A program made the translations under genes and the position numbers. Shown piece by piece: positions 33,759-46,500 of a stretch of DNA of 64,000 nt; position 1 is the stretch's first letter, and each line of letters begins with the position of its first letter. Source of the stretch: Desmodesmus armatus (taxonomy: Eukaryota; Chlorophyta; Chlorophyceae; Sphaeropleales; Scenedesmaceae); contig VIIQ02000073.1 in the NCBI GenBank assembly GCA_007449985.2, positions 62,001 through 126,000 of the forward strand. The letters are read 5' to 3'. A model generated the notes under the pieces. That model saw nothing but the letters and a program-made list of their open reading frames with translations, did not search any database and was not told the DNA's origin.

Positions 33759-36092
33759 ATGAGGGCTGCTAAGGCGCTTGCAGTGCTGGCATGCCTGGTG
33801 CTAGCAACAGCAACAGCAGAAGAGGTAGGGAAACAGTTGTGGTCATGTTGGGAAAGGCCATCTGTTGGACGGATTCAACAGGTCACCAGCATGTTTGCCA
33901 GCGGTTGATGGTTCAATGCAGGCAATGAGCTTGTCCCTGCACAATGCAGGCAGGCAGAAACATGCGATAACATGCCAACAGCATGTTGGTGGTGCAGCGT
34001 GTACAGCGCAGCTGCAGCGCCAGACACCCCCCCTTTGTGATGCATGCTCAACATCATTCTGCCAATGAGTTTGCACACAGCTCACTTCACCACGGGATGC
34101 TGCCTGGGGCTTGCAGCGCAAAAGTCAGTTGTTGGCTCCTGCCCTGCTACTGCTGTTGTCTTACCCACCTCTGACTGTTGCAGCCGGAATACAATGAGTG
34201 GGGATATGACGTGAAAGGCTATGACAAGGATGGCTTTGACAAGTACGGTGAGTGTACTGGCCTGCCACAATGACAAAAAGCAGCTTAGCTGGGTCAGCTG
34301 TGTTCAGTTGGCCAGCAGCTGACATCAGTGCCCAACTTTTCAACAAGGGGCAACACAACGGCACCACAGGGTCCTGGGAATGCAGTTGTTTGGTTGCAGA
34401 TCAGACTCTCAGACCCAGATTACAGGTCATGGCAACGTGCACGGTAGTAGGACATCCCCAGCACAGGCTCCTATGATTCGCCTTCCCATGTCAAGAGTCA
34501 TATTGTGTGACACTGTTGGGGCAGCACTGGGATGCACAAGGTGCACTGAGTGCATGTGGCCGCCTGCCTGCCTGGCTCTTGTACGAAGGGGCAGCAGCCG
34601 CAGCAGCAGAGATAAGTAGCGGATGTGCCAAGCTAGGTAAAACCCTCCAGGGGTGCACCTACCATTGCTACAGCAGGCATTGCGCTTTGTGCAGGGGCCT
34701 ACAACACAGCAGCAATTTGTGTCAGGGCAACATACAATTCACAGCATGTGCTGGGTGTGCTGTCCTGTGCTGTGCTGTGCTGTGCAGGTTACCACAAAGA
34801 CGGTCACCACCGTGACGGCTACAATGACGAGGGCTGGGACATCTATGGATATGACAAGGAAGGCTTTGACAAGTTTGGTTGGGACAGATACGCGTGAGTG
34901 AAGGTGGTCATAGCCACTGTGGTGCATAGCCGCTGCAAGCAGGCACAAATGAATGCAAGGGTTGTACGGTCTTAGCTGCATTCAGTTTGTCCCCCACTGC
35001 CATGAAAACATAACTTCGGCCTCAGCCGTATATGCAGAGTGGCTGCCCATTGCCTCTGGCCTATGTAAGCCTCAGTTGGTGCTTCCGTTCTGGTCCACGG
35101 GCGCCGTCAACCCAGCTCGGCATGGCCGGGCCGGCTGGATGCTCCTGGTTTCCTGGCTATGTGGCCCTGGGCCCGTTGTAATAGCTATGAGGAAGACTGA
35201 AACCTGCCAGTAACGAATTTAACTGGATACTCCTACACGGCCAACTTCAGAAAAAGAGATGACCCCCCCCCCCCGCCCCCGCGTCTCCGTGTTCAGTCTG
35301 GCCTGATCACCACCCCTCCTGCGCACACCCTTTCTGTGCATGTGTTGTGTTGTCCCTGCAGGTACAACAAAGAAGGCTTCAGCAGCCAGGGCCTTGACCA
35401 GGCTGGCTTCGACAAAGACGGCTACGACCGCTGGAACTACACTAAGGAGGGCCTGCACCGCAACGGCTACGACGAGCGCGGCTTCGATGAGAATGGCTTT
35501 GACAAGGAGGGCAAAGACGCATACGGCTACGACCGCGATGGATTCAGCACGAACAAGGACGGCCTATGGGTGAATCCCCTGGGATATATGAGGGTCGAGG
35601 GCAGCACAGTGCTCCGGCACAAGGACGGCTACAAGAAAGACGGGTATGACAAGTACGGCTTCGACGAGCGCGGATACAACAAGGAGGGCTATGACAAGTA
35701 CGGTTACAACAAGTTTGGGTACGACAAGAACGGATTTGATATGGCAGGGTTTGACCACCGCGGGATCAACAAGGACGGCTTGCCCCGCTTTGCCATCTAC
35801 CAGGAGGCCAAGGATTCCCTGAAGGATGCAAGCTCAAATTGCACAACCAAGGTGAGGCTGGGTCACCGCATTGGGTTTTGCGTCAAAGGCAGATCCAGCC
35901 CCTGTCATGCTATGAGGCTGCACAGTTCATGGCTCCCTTGTGGCCCAAGGCCATGCCATGTGTGGAACCTGTGCTGCGCCACTGCATACACAGTCCGACC
36001 ATGTAGCTGCACCACCCAACTTGACAGTTACCACTTGTCACTGCCTTTCCTTGTTCCCGCAGGATGGTGAAGCGTGCGTGGCGCAGTATTGA
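33759..36092 (+). CDS. Secreted protein of Tyr/Phe-Asp-x-x-Gly pentad repeats
   Basis: Five exons, 33759-33824, 34184-34247, 34788-34893, 35362-35851 and 36063-36092, splice in phase to 251 residues. Residues 1-21 form a signal peptide (MRAAKALAVLACLVLATATA). From about residue 25 to 210 nearly the whole protein is a five-residue repeat, aromatic-[Asp/Asn]-x-x-Gly, as in GYDKDGFDKYG and GYNKEGYDKYG. There are roughly 35 units, interrupted once by a segment around the NPLGYMRVEG motif. The end of the protein carries an NCT glycosylation site and a final Cys. Charges alternate (Asp/Lys/Glu/Arg). Such repeats suggest a rigid or beta-type extracellular scaffold, an adhesive, or a metal-binding matrix protein; this is inference. 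I do not recognise a named family. Exon junctions fall inside repeat units. Confidence 0.82.
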
Positions 36093-37515
36093 TGCTGCAG
36101 CTGTTGGCAGTTGGGGGCGCTGATGGGGTGAAGTACAGCCACCATGTGCAATGCGGCAGCCTAATGGCATGATTGTACCTCAGGCCGTACAGCGGTTGTA
36201 CTTCGTGTTGTAGCTGGGTGTGGCCTTGTGCAGCAGTCAAAAGCATGAAGAAGTGCACTGACTGGCATGCCGCTGATGCAGTGCCACTGCAGTCGGCTGC
36301 AGACACAATGATCGTGAGCTGCACACTGCTGATTAGTGTGTCAGGTTGAGTGCGCATGCGCAGCATTGTTGAAGTGTTCAGGTTGTGATGCTGAAGTTCC
36401 AGACTGCATGTGCACATGCATGTCAGTACATACGGCTGGCGGCTCTTCAGCTGCTGTACTGCCAGTCGACGTCTGGAACACTGGCATATTGCCGAATGCG
36501 ATCACAACCCTGCTGCTGAGCAAGCAGCACACACAGCCATGAATTCAACAGTGATTGTCTGTAGAGCTGTGAAAACCACTTGATGCGATCATGCTCAGGA
36601 CAGGTGTCAGCCCTCACAATGCGCCAAACACGCAGAATGTGTCTCCCACACCCTGATAGACGCATCTCTGGGCCACAGTGTTGCGCATTGTTGCAGCGCA
36701 GCCCGTACTGAACTCCAGTCATACAAACCCCGCTTGCTGCCATGCCCACAAAGTGACAGCTTGCACAGCTGGTGGCATAGAACGGGGTCATCATGGACTG
36801 TCCATCATGTGCTTGTCACAGAAACAAGCAACTTATGCAATGCACACAGCCTCAACCTGCTGTCAAACGCATACTTCACACAGCCATCAGTGTCAGCACC
36901 CAATCTCAAAGTCAACATCAAGTACCCGACTTGATGCCGAGACAGCAGGGGCTGCCATTCAATGCAAGTTGCCCTTTACAGGGCTGTCACTGCCAAAGGA
37001 AAGTCCGATGAAGACCCAAGCATAGTGTACGCTCCAATTGGCTGTGTGTGCTGAGTGTAGGTGCTCAAACAAGGCACAGATCTTGACCAACATGGTAGGG
37101 CCATTATCCATCATCAGCCTGACAAGTGCGTGTGCGCACCTGACCCGGTCACACTGGCATGGTCATTGAAAATTAGGAAAGCCGAAAAAGTGGTGTCTGC
37201 CAGCCTGCTGCGTCAAGAACTTGTGAAAGAACAACATCCGCACTCTCCACTGGCACCAATTTGCACTGTCCAGTGCCACATGTGCCATCGGCTTTATTCC
37301 GCATCAGCACAACACCCCTGCTTGCAGCAACCAAACATCCTACACTGTCCTACACCCAAAAGCCCAGAACTCAACCAAGGACTCCTCCCAGCTGCATTCT
37401 GAATAGACACACACCACCCCATGGCACCCTTCAATCGCCACTGCACCCTACACTGCATCCTGCACTGCACCTTCCCCACCAGCTAGTGTGCTAGAACATC
37501 AACATCCTTGTGTAC
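36093..37515. other. Intergenic region between two convergent genes
   Basis: This is the 3' flank of the pentad-repeat gene (plus) and of the channel gene (minus). No coding sequence with family features and no notable repeat was seen. Confidence 0.5.
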
Positions 37516-40500
37516 TCACAGCATCGCGAGCCCAGCAGTGCCCATCATGGCTGTGCCCCCCAGCATCCCCACCCCCAGCGCAGCAGCCCCCATGGTAGCC
37601 ATATTTGCAGCCTGCCGCTCAGCCACACCCGCACCCATGGGGGCGTCCCGCTCGCCGCGCACTGCAGCACGGTCGCTGCTGCCGTCGTCGCTGTTCCTGT
37701 TTGGTCCGCTGCCGCCCTTGCCCTTCACCAGGGTGTACTCCAGGTTAGGCAGCTTGCCCAGGGTCGAGTGGACCACCTGTAGCAGCCCGGTCTTAACCAT
37801 GCTGGTGCGCTTGGTCTGCGCAGCACAACACAGCACAGCACGCAGCACAAGTCAACGCGGTCGTCATGACTCATGAGAGGGCGCTGAGACAGCAGCATAT
37901 GATATTGACGCACCACGAGCGGACTCACGCACTAGGGGTAAACAACCGCTGCCTCTGCTCTACATCATAACCTTGTTTGTGCAGTGCTGCGTGCTCCCCT
38001 GTGCCCTGCGTGCTCCCCTCGGCCCACACGTGACATGTGCCATGTGTCAAAAGTCTGTCTTGCCATCGCGGCTGAGCTGCTGCTGGATCTGCTGGCCGCA
38101 TCACTCTCTGGCCATGGCATTCTCACCTCGTCTGCTCCAAAGTTGTATGTCCAGGTGACACTCAGCTGTGCCTTGAAGGGGTCGACCTGCGCAGCAAACA
38201 CGGCGGCAACACTCAAGCATGCAACCGCTGGCCCTTTGTGGTCCTACATTTTGAAGCAATGCCCTTGTTGCTGGCCTGTGGTGGATGAGCAATAACGGCT
38301 GAATTGTGCATGTTTGGCGGGTTTATGCTGCAGCTACACCAATGGTCTTGCCGATCGGGATCAGCAGTGACACTGGGGAGCACTCGTTGGCCACACCAGG
38401 TTGACAAAGTTGACTGAAGGGCAGCTGTTGAAGTCACTCTCATTCTCCTCATAGTACTCCTTGACAGCCGCCTGCAGGGGGAGGGGCAACACACAGCAAC
38501 AGTGTGTCACGATACCTCAAACAACAACTTTGATAATAAACGAAATGATGCTTTGGAAAATCCCATTGAGGGAGGTGCTGACCCGTGCAGCATGAGCTGA
38601 ATAGGCAAAGCATGCTGTACCCAACGTGCCACCCACGTACGTCATTACCACTGTTTCTGGGGGCAGGCAACTTTTGTTATGGTGTGCACCACTTACCAGC
38701 AGCGCCTCCCTTGCTGCGTCGCTGGCCTGGCCCACGTTGAGGCTGACAACAACCTTCTCAGACCTGGCACAGGAGCGTGTGAGGTTGACGACTGGCAGGG
38801 TGATCAGACGCGTGTTGGGGTAGTAGCAGCGCTCACCCGTGCTCTTCACAAGCACCTGTGGGGGCACACAGTTACAGCAGAGTATACACGCTATGACTCT
38901 AACCTACTAGCTAGCAGGTGAGTATAGACACTGGTAGTTTTTGCACACCGATAGCAACAGGCACATGCATGCCTGTCAATGGCAGCCAGCCGATCATCTC
39001 AACCACAAGATGGATGGAACATGTTTTGCAGCATGTCCCCTTGATGGTGATCATACCATGGGGCTGTGCGTTGTGTGTGCTCTCATGTGTGATCTCAGAA
39101 GTGCCTGAAGCTGGCTGCAAACAAGGGGTTCACAAGCTGTCGACGGTGTTGACGTCAGGCCTTTCAGCCCACTGGCACTGACTAGCCAAACTGACTGGTA
39201 CTACTTTTTCTACAGTGTGTGCTGCACTCACTGTGTACATCAGGTCAATCTTCTTCACCCTGTAACTGATCAGCTCCACCTCCAGCAGGTCTGTGTGTGT
39301 CAACGCAGGCAGCAAACAGCAGCAGGCATGTACATGCCGCATGAGCAGGTGAGCATGTGACAGCTATGAAGGTGCACAAGACTCCAGCAGGCTGCAGAGC
39401 TGGCTCAACATCATGATGCAGCCCAACCTCAAAGAGTGACGCGCGTGCTCGACATCACGACATGAATGCCGCTTCAGCATTTATGGAGGACTCCAAGATG
39501 CTTGGGGCTCCTAGAAGCCTGTGTGTTCCCCCGCCTACTCACCGCCGACGTCATATGCGTGCTCCACAAACAGGAACAACATGGACTCAAAAATTTGCCT
39601 GCAGAGGAAGCGGGGCAGAACAGCGGCAAGAAGTACAGGACACCAGAGTGTCACGCGAGCAAAGGAACCAGGCACTGGGCCCCGTTGACTTGCAGCACCA
39701 GTGCGTGTGGATACCATCTGTGTGCCATGCATGCGATGCTTGCCACCAGGCTGGTGATGTTGTCACTACACAGTGCCTCCAGAATGTCTGTGCTGGCAAG
39801 CCACCCAAACATGAACTGCGTCAGTCTCACCTGACCGAGTTGCCAAACACAAAGGTCAGGGCCAGGACTGTAGCAGAGAAGGTTGAGAAGCCCTTCACAC
39901 TGCAGCAAGAAAACACACACATGCGCACAGGTACAGTCACGGCATGTATGGTGCAACCTGGAGATGCCTAGTAGCCACGGCATGCCGTGCACATGCATCA
40001 TCACAGTGCTGCAACTTGACATGGCATCAGCAGTGGCATGATCGGGTCGCGAACAGATGAGCCTCGCAAGCATGTTGTGCTGTTGCATGTCACATGGTGT
40101 TGCTCACATGTCCATGCCCCATACCAGTAGGTAGATGGCTGCAAAGATGAAGTGCAGCAGGAAGCCGATGCCAAACTCCTGCAAACCATCAACAAAACGG
40201 ACAGGTAGTAATCAGGTAGGTAATCAGCACACGTCTTTGTGACCCACAAGACAACAAGCAGCATTGCTCTTCCCATTCATCTAGCACATGCATTGCTGTC
40301 TGACCACACACTGGCGCATGTATGCATCCGTTGCTGCAAGCAGCATGGCTTTCAGGTCAACGCGTGTACATGCATGTGAACCCACCAGCGTGTTGACAAT
40401 GCTGTCCGTGTCCTTCAGGCTAGCTGCCATGTTCTTGCGCTCCTGCAGATAAACACATTCAAGTTGTCAGCGCACACGTCAACCCTCAAGATCCACTTGT

Positions 40501-43500
40501 TCAGGTTTGGTCAGCACACTTGCTGCATGCACTGAGCTAGAGGCGCATCGCAGTCGAGCAGTCCTGCTTGTGTTGCTGTTGACCAACCTTGAAGATGGCT
40601 GCCACGCTATCCTTCATCTCCTTCAGGCTGATGGATGCATCATTGTCCTGCGGCAAGGAAGACAGGGACACAACCTCAGCATGCGCACAGCACAGCAATA
40701 ACACAAGGAACGCCACACAGGCTTGCATGCCCTCATGCTGAACTGCCAACAGTATCATGCCTGCAGGCATCGGACATTACCTTGTCAAAGTAGGAAAAGG
40801 CAGAGTCGGCGCTCTCCTTGGAGGCAAAGAACGGGCTGAAGTCGTCGCGAACGACATAGGGCCGCGTGCACGCGCCGCGCAGATGGTAGAACAATCCCTT
40901 TGCAAAGCGCCGTGCATCACGCAGCTTTTTTGCCTCCTCTGCGTCCGTCAGGTTCTGGTACCTGCGAAGCAACGGCGTCAGGGTTGAGCATCACAGTGCA
41001 TGACCAACGCCGCAATGGACTAAGAACTGGAGGCCAATCACGCTGCAAAACAGCTGTTTCTGAGTTGGTGCCGACACTTGCAAGGACACAATCCCAACCC
41101 CTTCCAGCTGGCTAGAATGTTTAGTTACCTTTTCATCAGGGCTGTGAAAGTCTTCAGCGCAATGCCTGTCCGCAGCCGCTCCCATTCAGCAGGCTTGATG
41201 GTTGCTGTGTCCACCTGCAAGCAACAGAAACACACCGCCACCCTTCACCTCCATCACACAACAATCTCCGCGCAATGCATCCAATGCACCGCCTGCACAC
41301 AGCACAGTGCTGCAATACAACCGCGTCGGTGCCTACACATGCGCAACTACACACAACCACCTCTCACACGCAAAAGTGCACACAAACTTACCGCCTTGCC
41401 ATCCACGCGTAAGTTGACTGCCTCCAAGATTCCAGGCTGCAGCAGAGGGTCAGCTGTAACAGCAGCGGCCGTACCAGCCGCAGGCGCAGCTGATGCCCTA
41501 GCACCCGCACCTGCCACACTGGCTGCTGCACCAGCAAGGTCTGTACTGCGACGCTGTACAGACACCGACCCGCTGCCGGGCTTGCGGTTGAGGTCGCTGT
41601 TGAGCCGCTGAGCCCCAGGCGCTGCTGGAGGTGCTGCTGCTGCGCGGTCGGCGATGCAAACACGCTGCTGGGGCCGCTGCCAAAGTGCATGGAGGTGCTG
41701 CTGCCCTCCACGGGCTTGCAGGAGATGGAGTCCTGTGTGAACGATGTGTGAGAGTTGTGTGGAAGATGTGTGAAAGATGTTTGGACAGTGTGTGAACAAG
41801 AACGGAACAGGAGAGACATTGAACTGCGCTCCTGCACATACCATTGAGCATAGTCTTGGACTGACTACCAGAATCATGCACATGCTTGGTGACGTAAACC
41901 AATGAAGTGCCATGCTGCCGTATACACCTAGGGGTTGCCACTGTCACTCCTGTATCACCTGTATGACCAGTGTGTGCTGTGAGGTTGGCGAGGAGGGGCT
42001 GTGGCCTTCAGGCAGCAGCTGCTGCTGGTCCTTGCTAGACACGCCCAGCTTCTTCCAGAAACCCCACCTGCAGCGCATGCACACAACACAAGCTTGCTTT
42101 TCTGGCACCCTCCGGAGGATGAATCTGTCACTGTCAGCCATGAGACCTTCAAGCCTTGATGATGATGCACAATGTGCAGCATGCATACTAGATAAAATGA
42201 CAGGGCCGGTTGTCATCGCACAGGACAAGCAGGGTGCTGTGTGCCACTCACTTCTGCCCCTTGCGTTCACCACCCTCCTCCGCATCACTCCCTGAGTACA
42301 TGTTCACCCTGTCAGCCTCAGCCCTGAACGGCTGCAGGTTGACCTCAGAAGGAGCCCCAGCTGCAGCAGCAGCCGCTGCCCCCACAGCCTCTGCCTCCTG
42401 GTGACTCCACCCCAAGCTGCTGCTGCGGCCCTTGTCCAGCAAGCTGCTGCTCTCCTGATATACTGCAGACCGCGGTAGGGTCCCTCCTGCGGGATGAACC
42501 CCCGCCGCTGCAGCAAACGCTCCTGCAGAAGTGAAGCTAGCCGCCCCAGCTGCAGTCATCACCGGCCGTGCTGTCGTGAACGACGACGGCGAGGGGTCGA
42601 GGTGCGGGGTGCCCCGTGCAGCATCCACCGCCTCGATGTTGAACCCAGACACTACGATCTTCGCCGTGAAGTCTGGGGACACCTGCGGGCCGTTGGCGTC
42701 TGATGCACGGCCGCCGCCCCGGGCATCAGTGGTGATATGTGCCAGGCCTGCTGCAGTGCTGTGAGAGAGTGTGAACTCATGCTCGGTGAGGCCGTCAGTG
42801 CAGTGCTGGCCGGTTGAGGTGGTGGCGCCGTTGCCCAGTGCGCCGCATGAGGCTGCGTGGGTGAGGGCTGGGCGGCTGCTGTCCCTCCTGCTGAAGAAGT
42901 TGACCGAGGTGGCTAGGAGGCCCGGCTTGGGCAGCTCTGATGGAGCAACAAGCACAGCAGGACAGTCACGATACAGTCACGATACAGACACGATACAGAC
43001 ACGATGCAGCTCATCAGCCAGTGACACACACATTTGATGGCATGGTGGCTCTGAACAATGTTGAAATGAAGAGGCAGATTTGCCTGACTTCCTGCAGTGC
43101 TGGCTGAGGGGAAGACACCCTAGAATGTTAACACAGCCTCAAGCAGTTGTCACACTGTGGTCCGGTACCCTTGTGAGATGCACTCACCGGTTCCCTGACG
43201 GTTGCCAGACTTGTTCCGCCGCCGCAGCGTACCACCTGCAGTGCAGACACATATCCCGACAGCTGTCACTGCAGGTCACTCAATGCTCATGCGCGAATTT
43301 TTACCATAAGCACTTGCTGTGCAGCTCAAGACAGCGGTTTAGCAAGGCCTGTCAACATGGACCGAGGACATCCCTGCAGTAAGCCTCACAGCAGCAGAAA
43401 GATGCGCCACGGTAGCCCCACCTACCTAGCCCAACCGTATCACTGTGTGATCGCGGCACCACCCCATCCTTGTCATCATCGTCGTGTGGCCCCATGTGGC

Positions 43501-46500
43501 CACTGGGGTGATACACAAAGTGTGACAGCCTTGACAGGGGTGGCTGGCTGACGGGCTTTGGTGCTGGCCGCGGCTGTGACAGCATCAGCAGCCAGTACTC
43601 CTTCTCAATGGCTGCCTTCACCTTCATGAAGTGAGCAGTCCTGTGCGCACCAACAGCAACTCATCGCTGCTAGTTAGCAATGTTAGTGATTCTGTACTGT
43701 ACAATCAAGCAGCGCCGTGTCTTTTCACCACTGTGCATGCCTTGAACGTAGCTGGCCTGTCGGTGATGGTGCAGCAGTGGGGTATCTATACTTACTGCTT
43801 GAAGCAGGTGCCATAACAGGAGGGGAGAACCAGCAGAATGTTTCTACAGGTGAGTGAATGCATTGTTACTGCTGCCCAACCTTATGTAGCCTAGGTGTAC
43901 ATGTCACGACTGCCGCCGTCACCAAACCACTCACTTGTAGAAGTGGCTTGACAGCAGCTTGGTGAGCACACTCTTCAGGAAGTTGGCCAGGGAGAACAGT
44001 GTCAGGCACACCATCAGCTTCCACACCACATCAGTGGCCTACAGCCCAGCAACAGCAGCAGCAGCAGTTATAATTGCCCCGTGATGGGTGCTCAGGCAAG
44101 GGCAGTCCAATGAAGCGAAGCGCGCGCGGACGTCTATTGCAATCGGACACAACTGCCACAACAAGCATCAGGTGTACCACACTGATCACAGATGACTTCG
44201 ACAGCACAAGGCACACAGGCTGTGACACTGCATGCGTGTATTGACATGTGTGCAGCAGCTGTCAGTGCCTCACCCGCTTGTAGGTGCTGTCTTCCTCGCA
44301 TGCAGTGTCAGGGCACCACAAGGTCCAGAAGCACAGCACAAACCACGGCAGCACCTACGGCAGCAGCAGCAGTGGCAAAGGGGTGTGCAAGCTTAAAACC
44401 CAGCAGCCAAGAAGCAGCCCTGCGCAAAGCCTGAGTGCATGCAGCTGAGGGAGTGTGCGATGCAGGTGTGGTATTGCTAGTTGATTTCAAGTCAAGTCCT
44501 CTCTCAGCACGCCGCGCAGAGTTTAATGAAGGTGCTGTGCGGTGCGGTGCCATGCTGCACAGGTCTGTTTGGCAAAAGCAAGCACGCCCTGCACACTGCT
44601 GCACACTATTATGACAAGCTGCCAACGGTGTGCCCATCTTTGTTCTGAGGTGTGGTCAGCTGACTGCAGTGGCTCACCAGGCACATGAAGATAAGGCCTC
44701 GCGCTGTCCGCCGCACAGAGTCAAGATAGAACAGCGCCTCCCGGTAGAACCACCACTCAATGAACGCAAAGAGCTTGTCCGTGACGTAGCCAACACTCAT
44801 CCAAAGCGCCGGCCAGATCGCAAAAAAGTACATCCACCTGTATCACAAACATCACAAACATTCCCGTCGCTGAAGCACCTGCTCACCCCCCAGGACCAAG
44901 GCTTCTGCCGCTGTCCCTTTGCACCCATGGGTGGCCACTTGTTGGTGGTGACTGGTGCGTTACTACTAGTGCGCATGTCAGAACGTGGGAGTGCTTTGAT
45001 GGCTGTGAGTACGTGACAGCCTGTACATGTGCCAATCACCTGAACAGTTCGACGCCGTCTTTGTTGATGGTCTTCAGGGCGTCCACGTTGTGCGTCAGTA
45101 TGCCCACCACCAGCAGCAGCCCCGACAGGCTGAAGGCCACCACCCTGAACCAAAACATGGGCCGCTTGTACCAGCTGACAGCCTCCTCCTCACCCTCACC
45201 CTCGTCATCATCATCCTGCAGGCACCGTCAGGTCACACAGCACACAGCACGGGGGGTGAGGGTCATTACTAATCATGACTAATCATGATGCAGCTTTGTG
45301 GGTGGAAAATGTACACCTACATGCCTGCAGCATGTGTTTGTGCTGTTGCACACCTCGACATGCCTCCGTATGCCTCCAAGGATCAATTCAGGCCGCTGCT
45401 TTGCAGCACCTTTGTCACCTCATGCCCCACAACGCAGTGCCTGCAGCGTGACATGTGAATATCTACATGTTGTCACCTCTCTCACCAGCACAACACACAC
45501 CGCCATGCAACAACATCAGCCCCCTTTCCCCAAATCCTGCAGGCCGCAGCTGACTCACCTCCTCATTGAATAAGCTGAGCCCTTGGAACTCCGCCTTCAG
45601 CTCAGTCTGCTCCTTCTTGCCCGATGCATCACCCCCTGTTCCCCCACTAGACCCCCCAGCCACCACCCCTACCCCAGCAGCAGCATCAAAGCCTGCAGCA
45701 CACCCACCCAACCCCTGCTGCTGATGCCGAGTCAGGAAGGACGGCCCTGAGCCCCCAGGTCCCTCCACGCTGGTACCCCCTAGGATGTTGAACCCCCTGG
45801 CACTTCCAGCACCAAGGGACCCAGCCACACCCCCAGCAGCAGCAACCCCAGCACCACCCGCACTGGCTGGCGGTGTGCCTCTCAGCCAAGATGCTGCAGG
45901 CGCACCACCGGCACTGCCCAGCGACGGGAAGGCCGGAGGCTTGCCTTGTGTGCTGGCACCGCTGGCTGCACTGAAGCCGCTTGCCATCTGCTCCAGCAGC
46001 GGCACAAAGCTGGGCTCGGTGCCCACACCTGCTGACCCGACAGGCACCCCTTGAGCCCCGGATGCGGCAGCAATAGCAGCAGCAGCTGCTGCTGCTGCGG
46101 GAGCAGCTGTTGCCCAGTCTACTGCAGGGGTCCCCTGCTGCAGGAGTGCCTCCAGGCTAGCCGCAGCACTCAAGCCGGCAGCAGCGACAGACCCTGGGGG
46201 GCTGGTTCCTTGCTGCTGCTGCTGGGCAGAGAGAAGAGCCTGCACCGCCTGCTGCTCCGCTATCTGCTGCTGCAGCCCGGCAGCTGTGACAGCAGCTGCA
46301 TTTCCTTGCAGTGACCCCTGGGACGTGCGGCGTGCAGCACCCCTGGGGCTGCCGGGTGGGCTGCTCCTCAGCACAGCAGCTAGCAGGGGTGACGTTCCAG
46401 ACCCGGCACTCACACCAGCTGCAGCAGCAGCTGCTGCCGCCACTGCTGCCATTGCTGCTGCGTCTACTGCTGAGTCAGAGGGGCTGCAGCCTTGGGCAGT

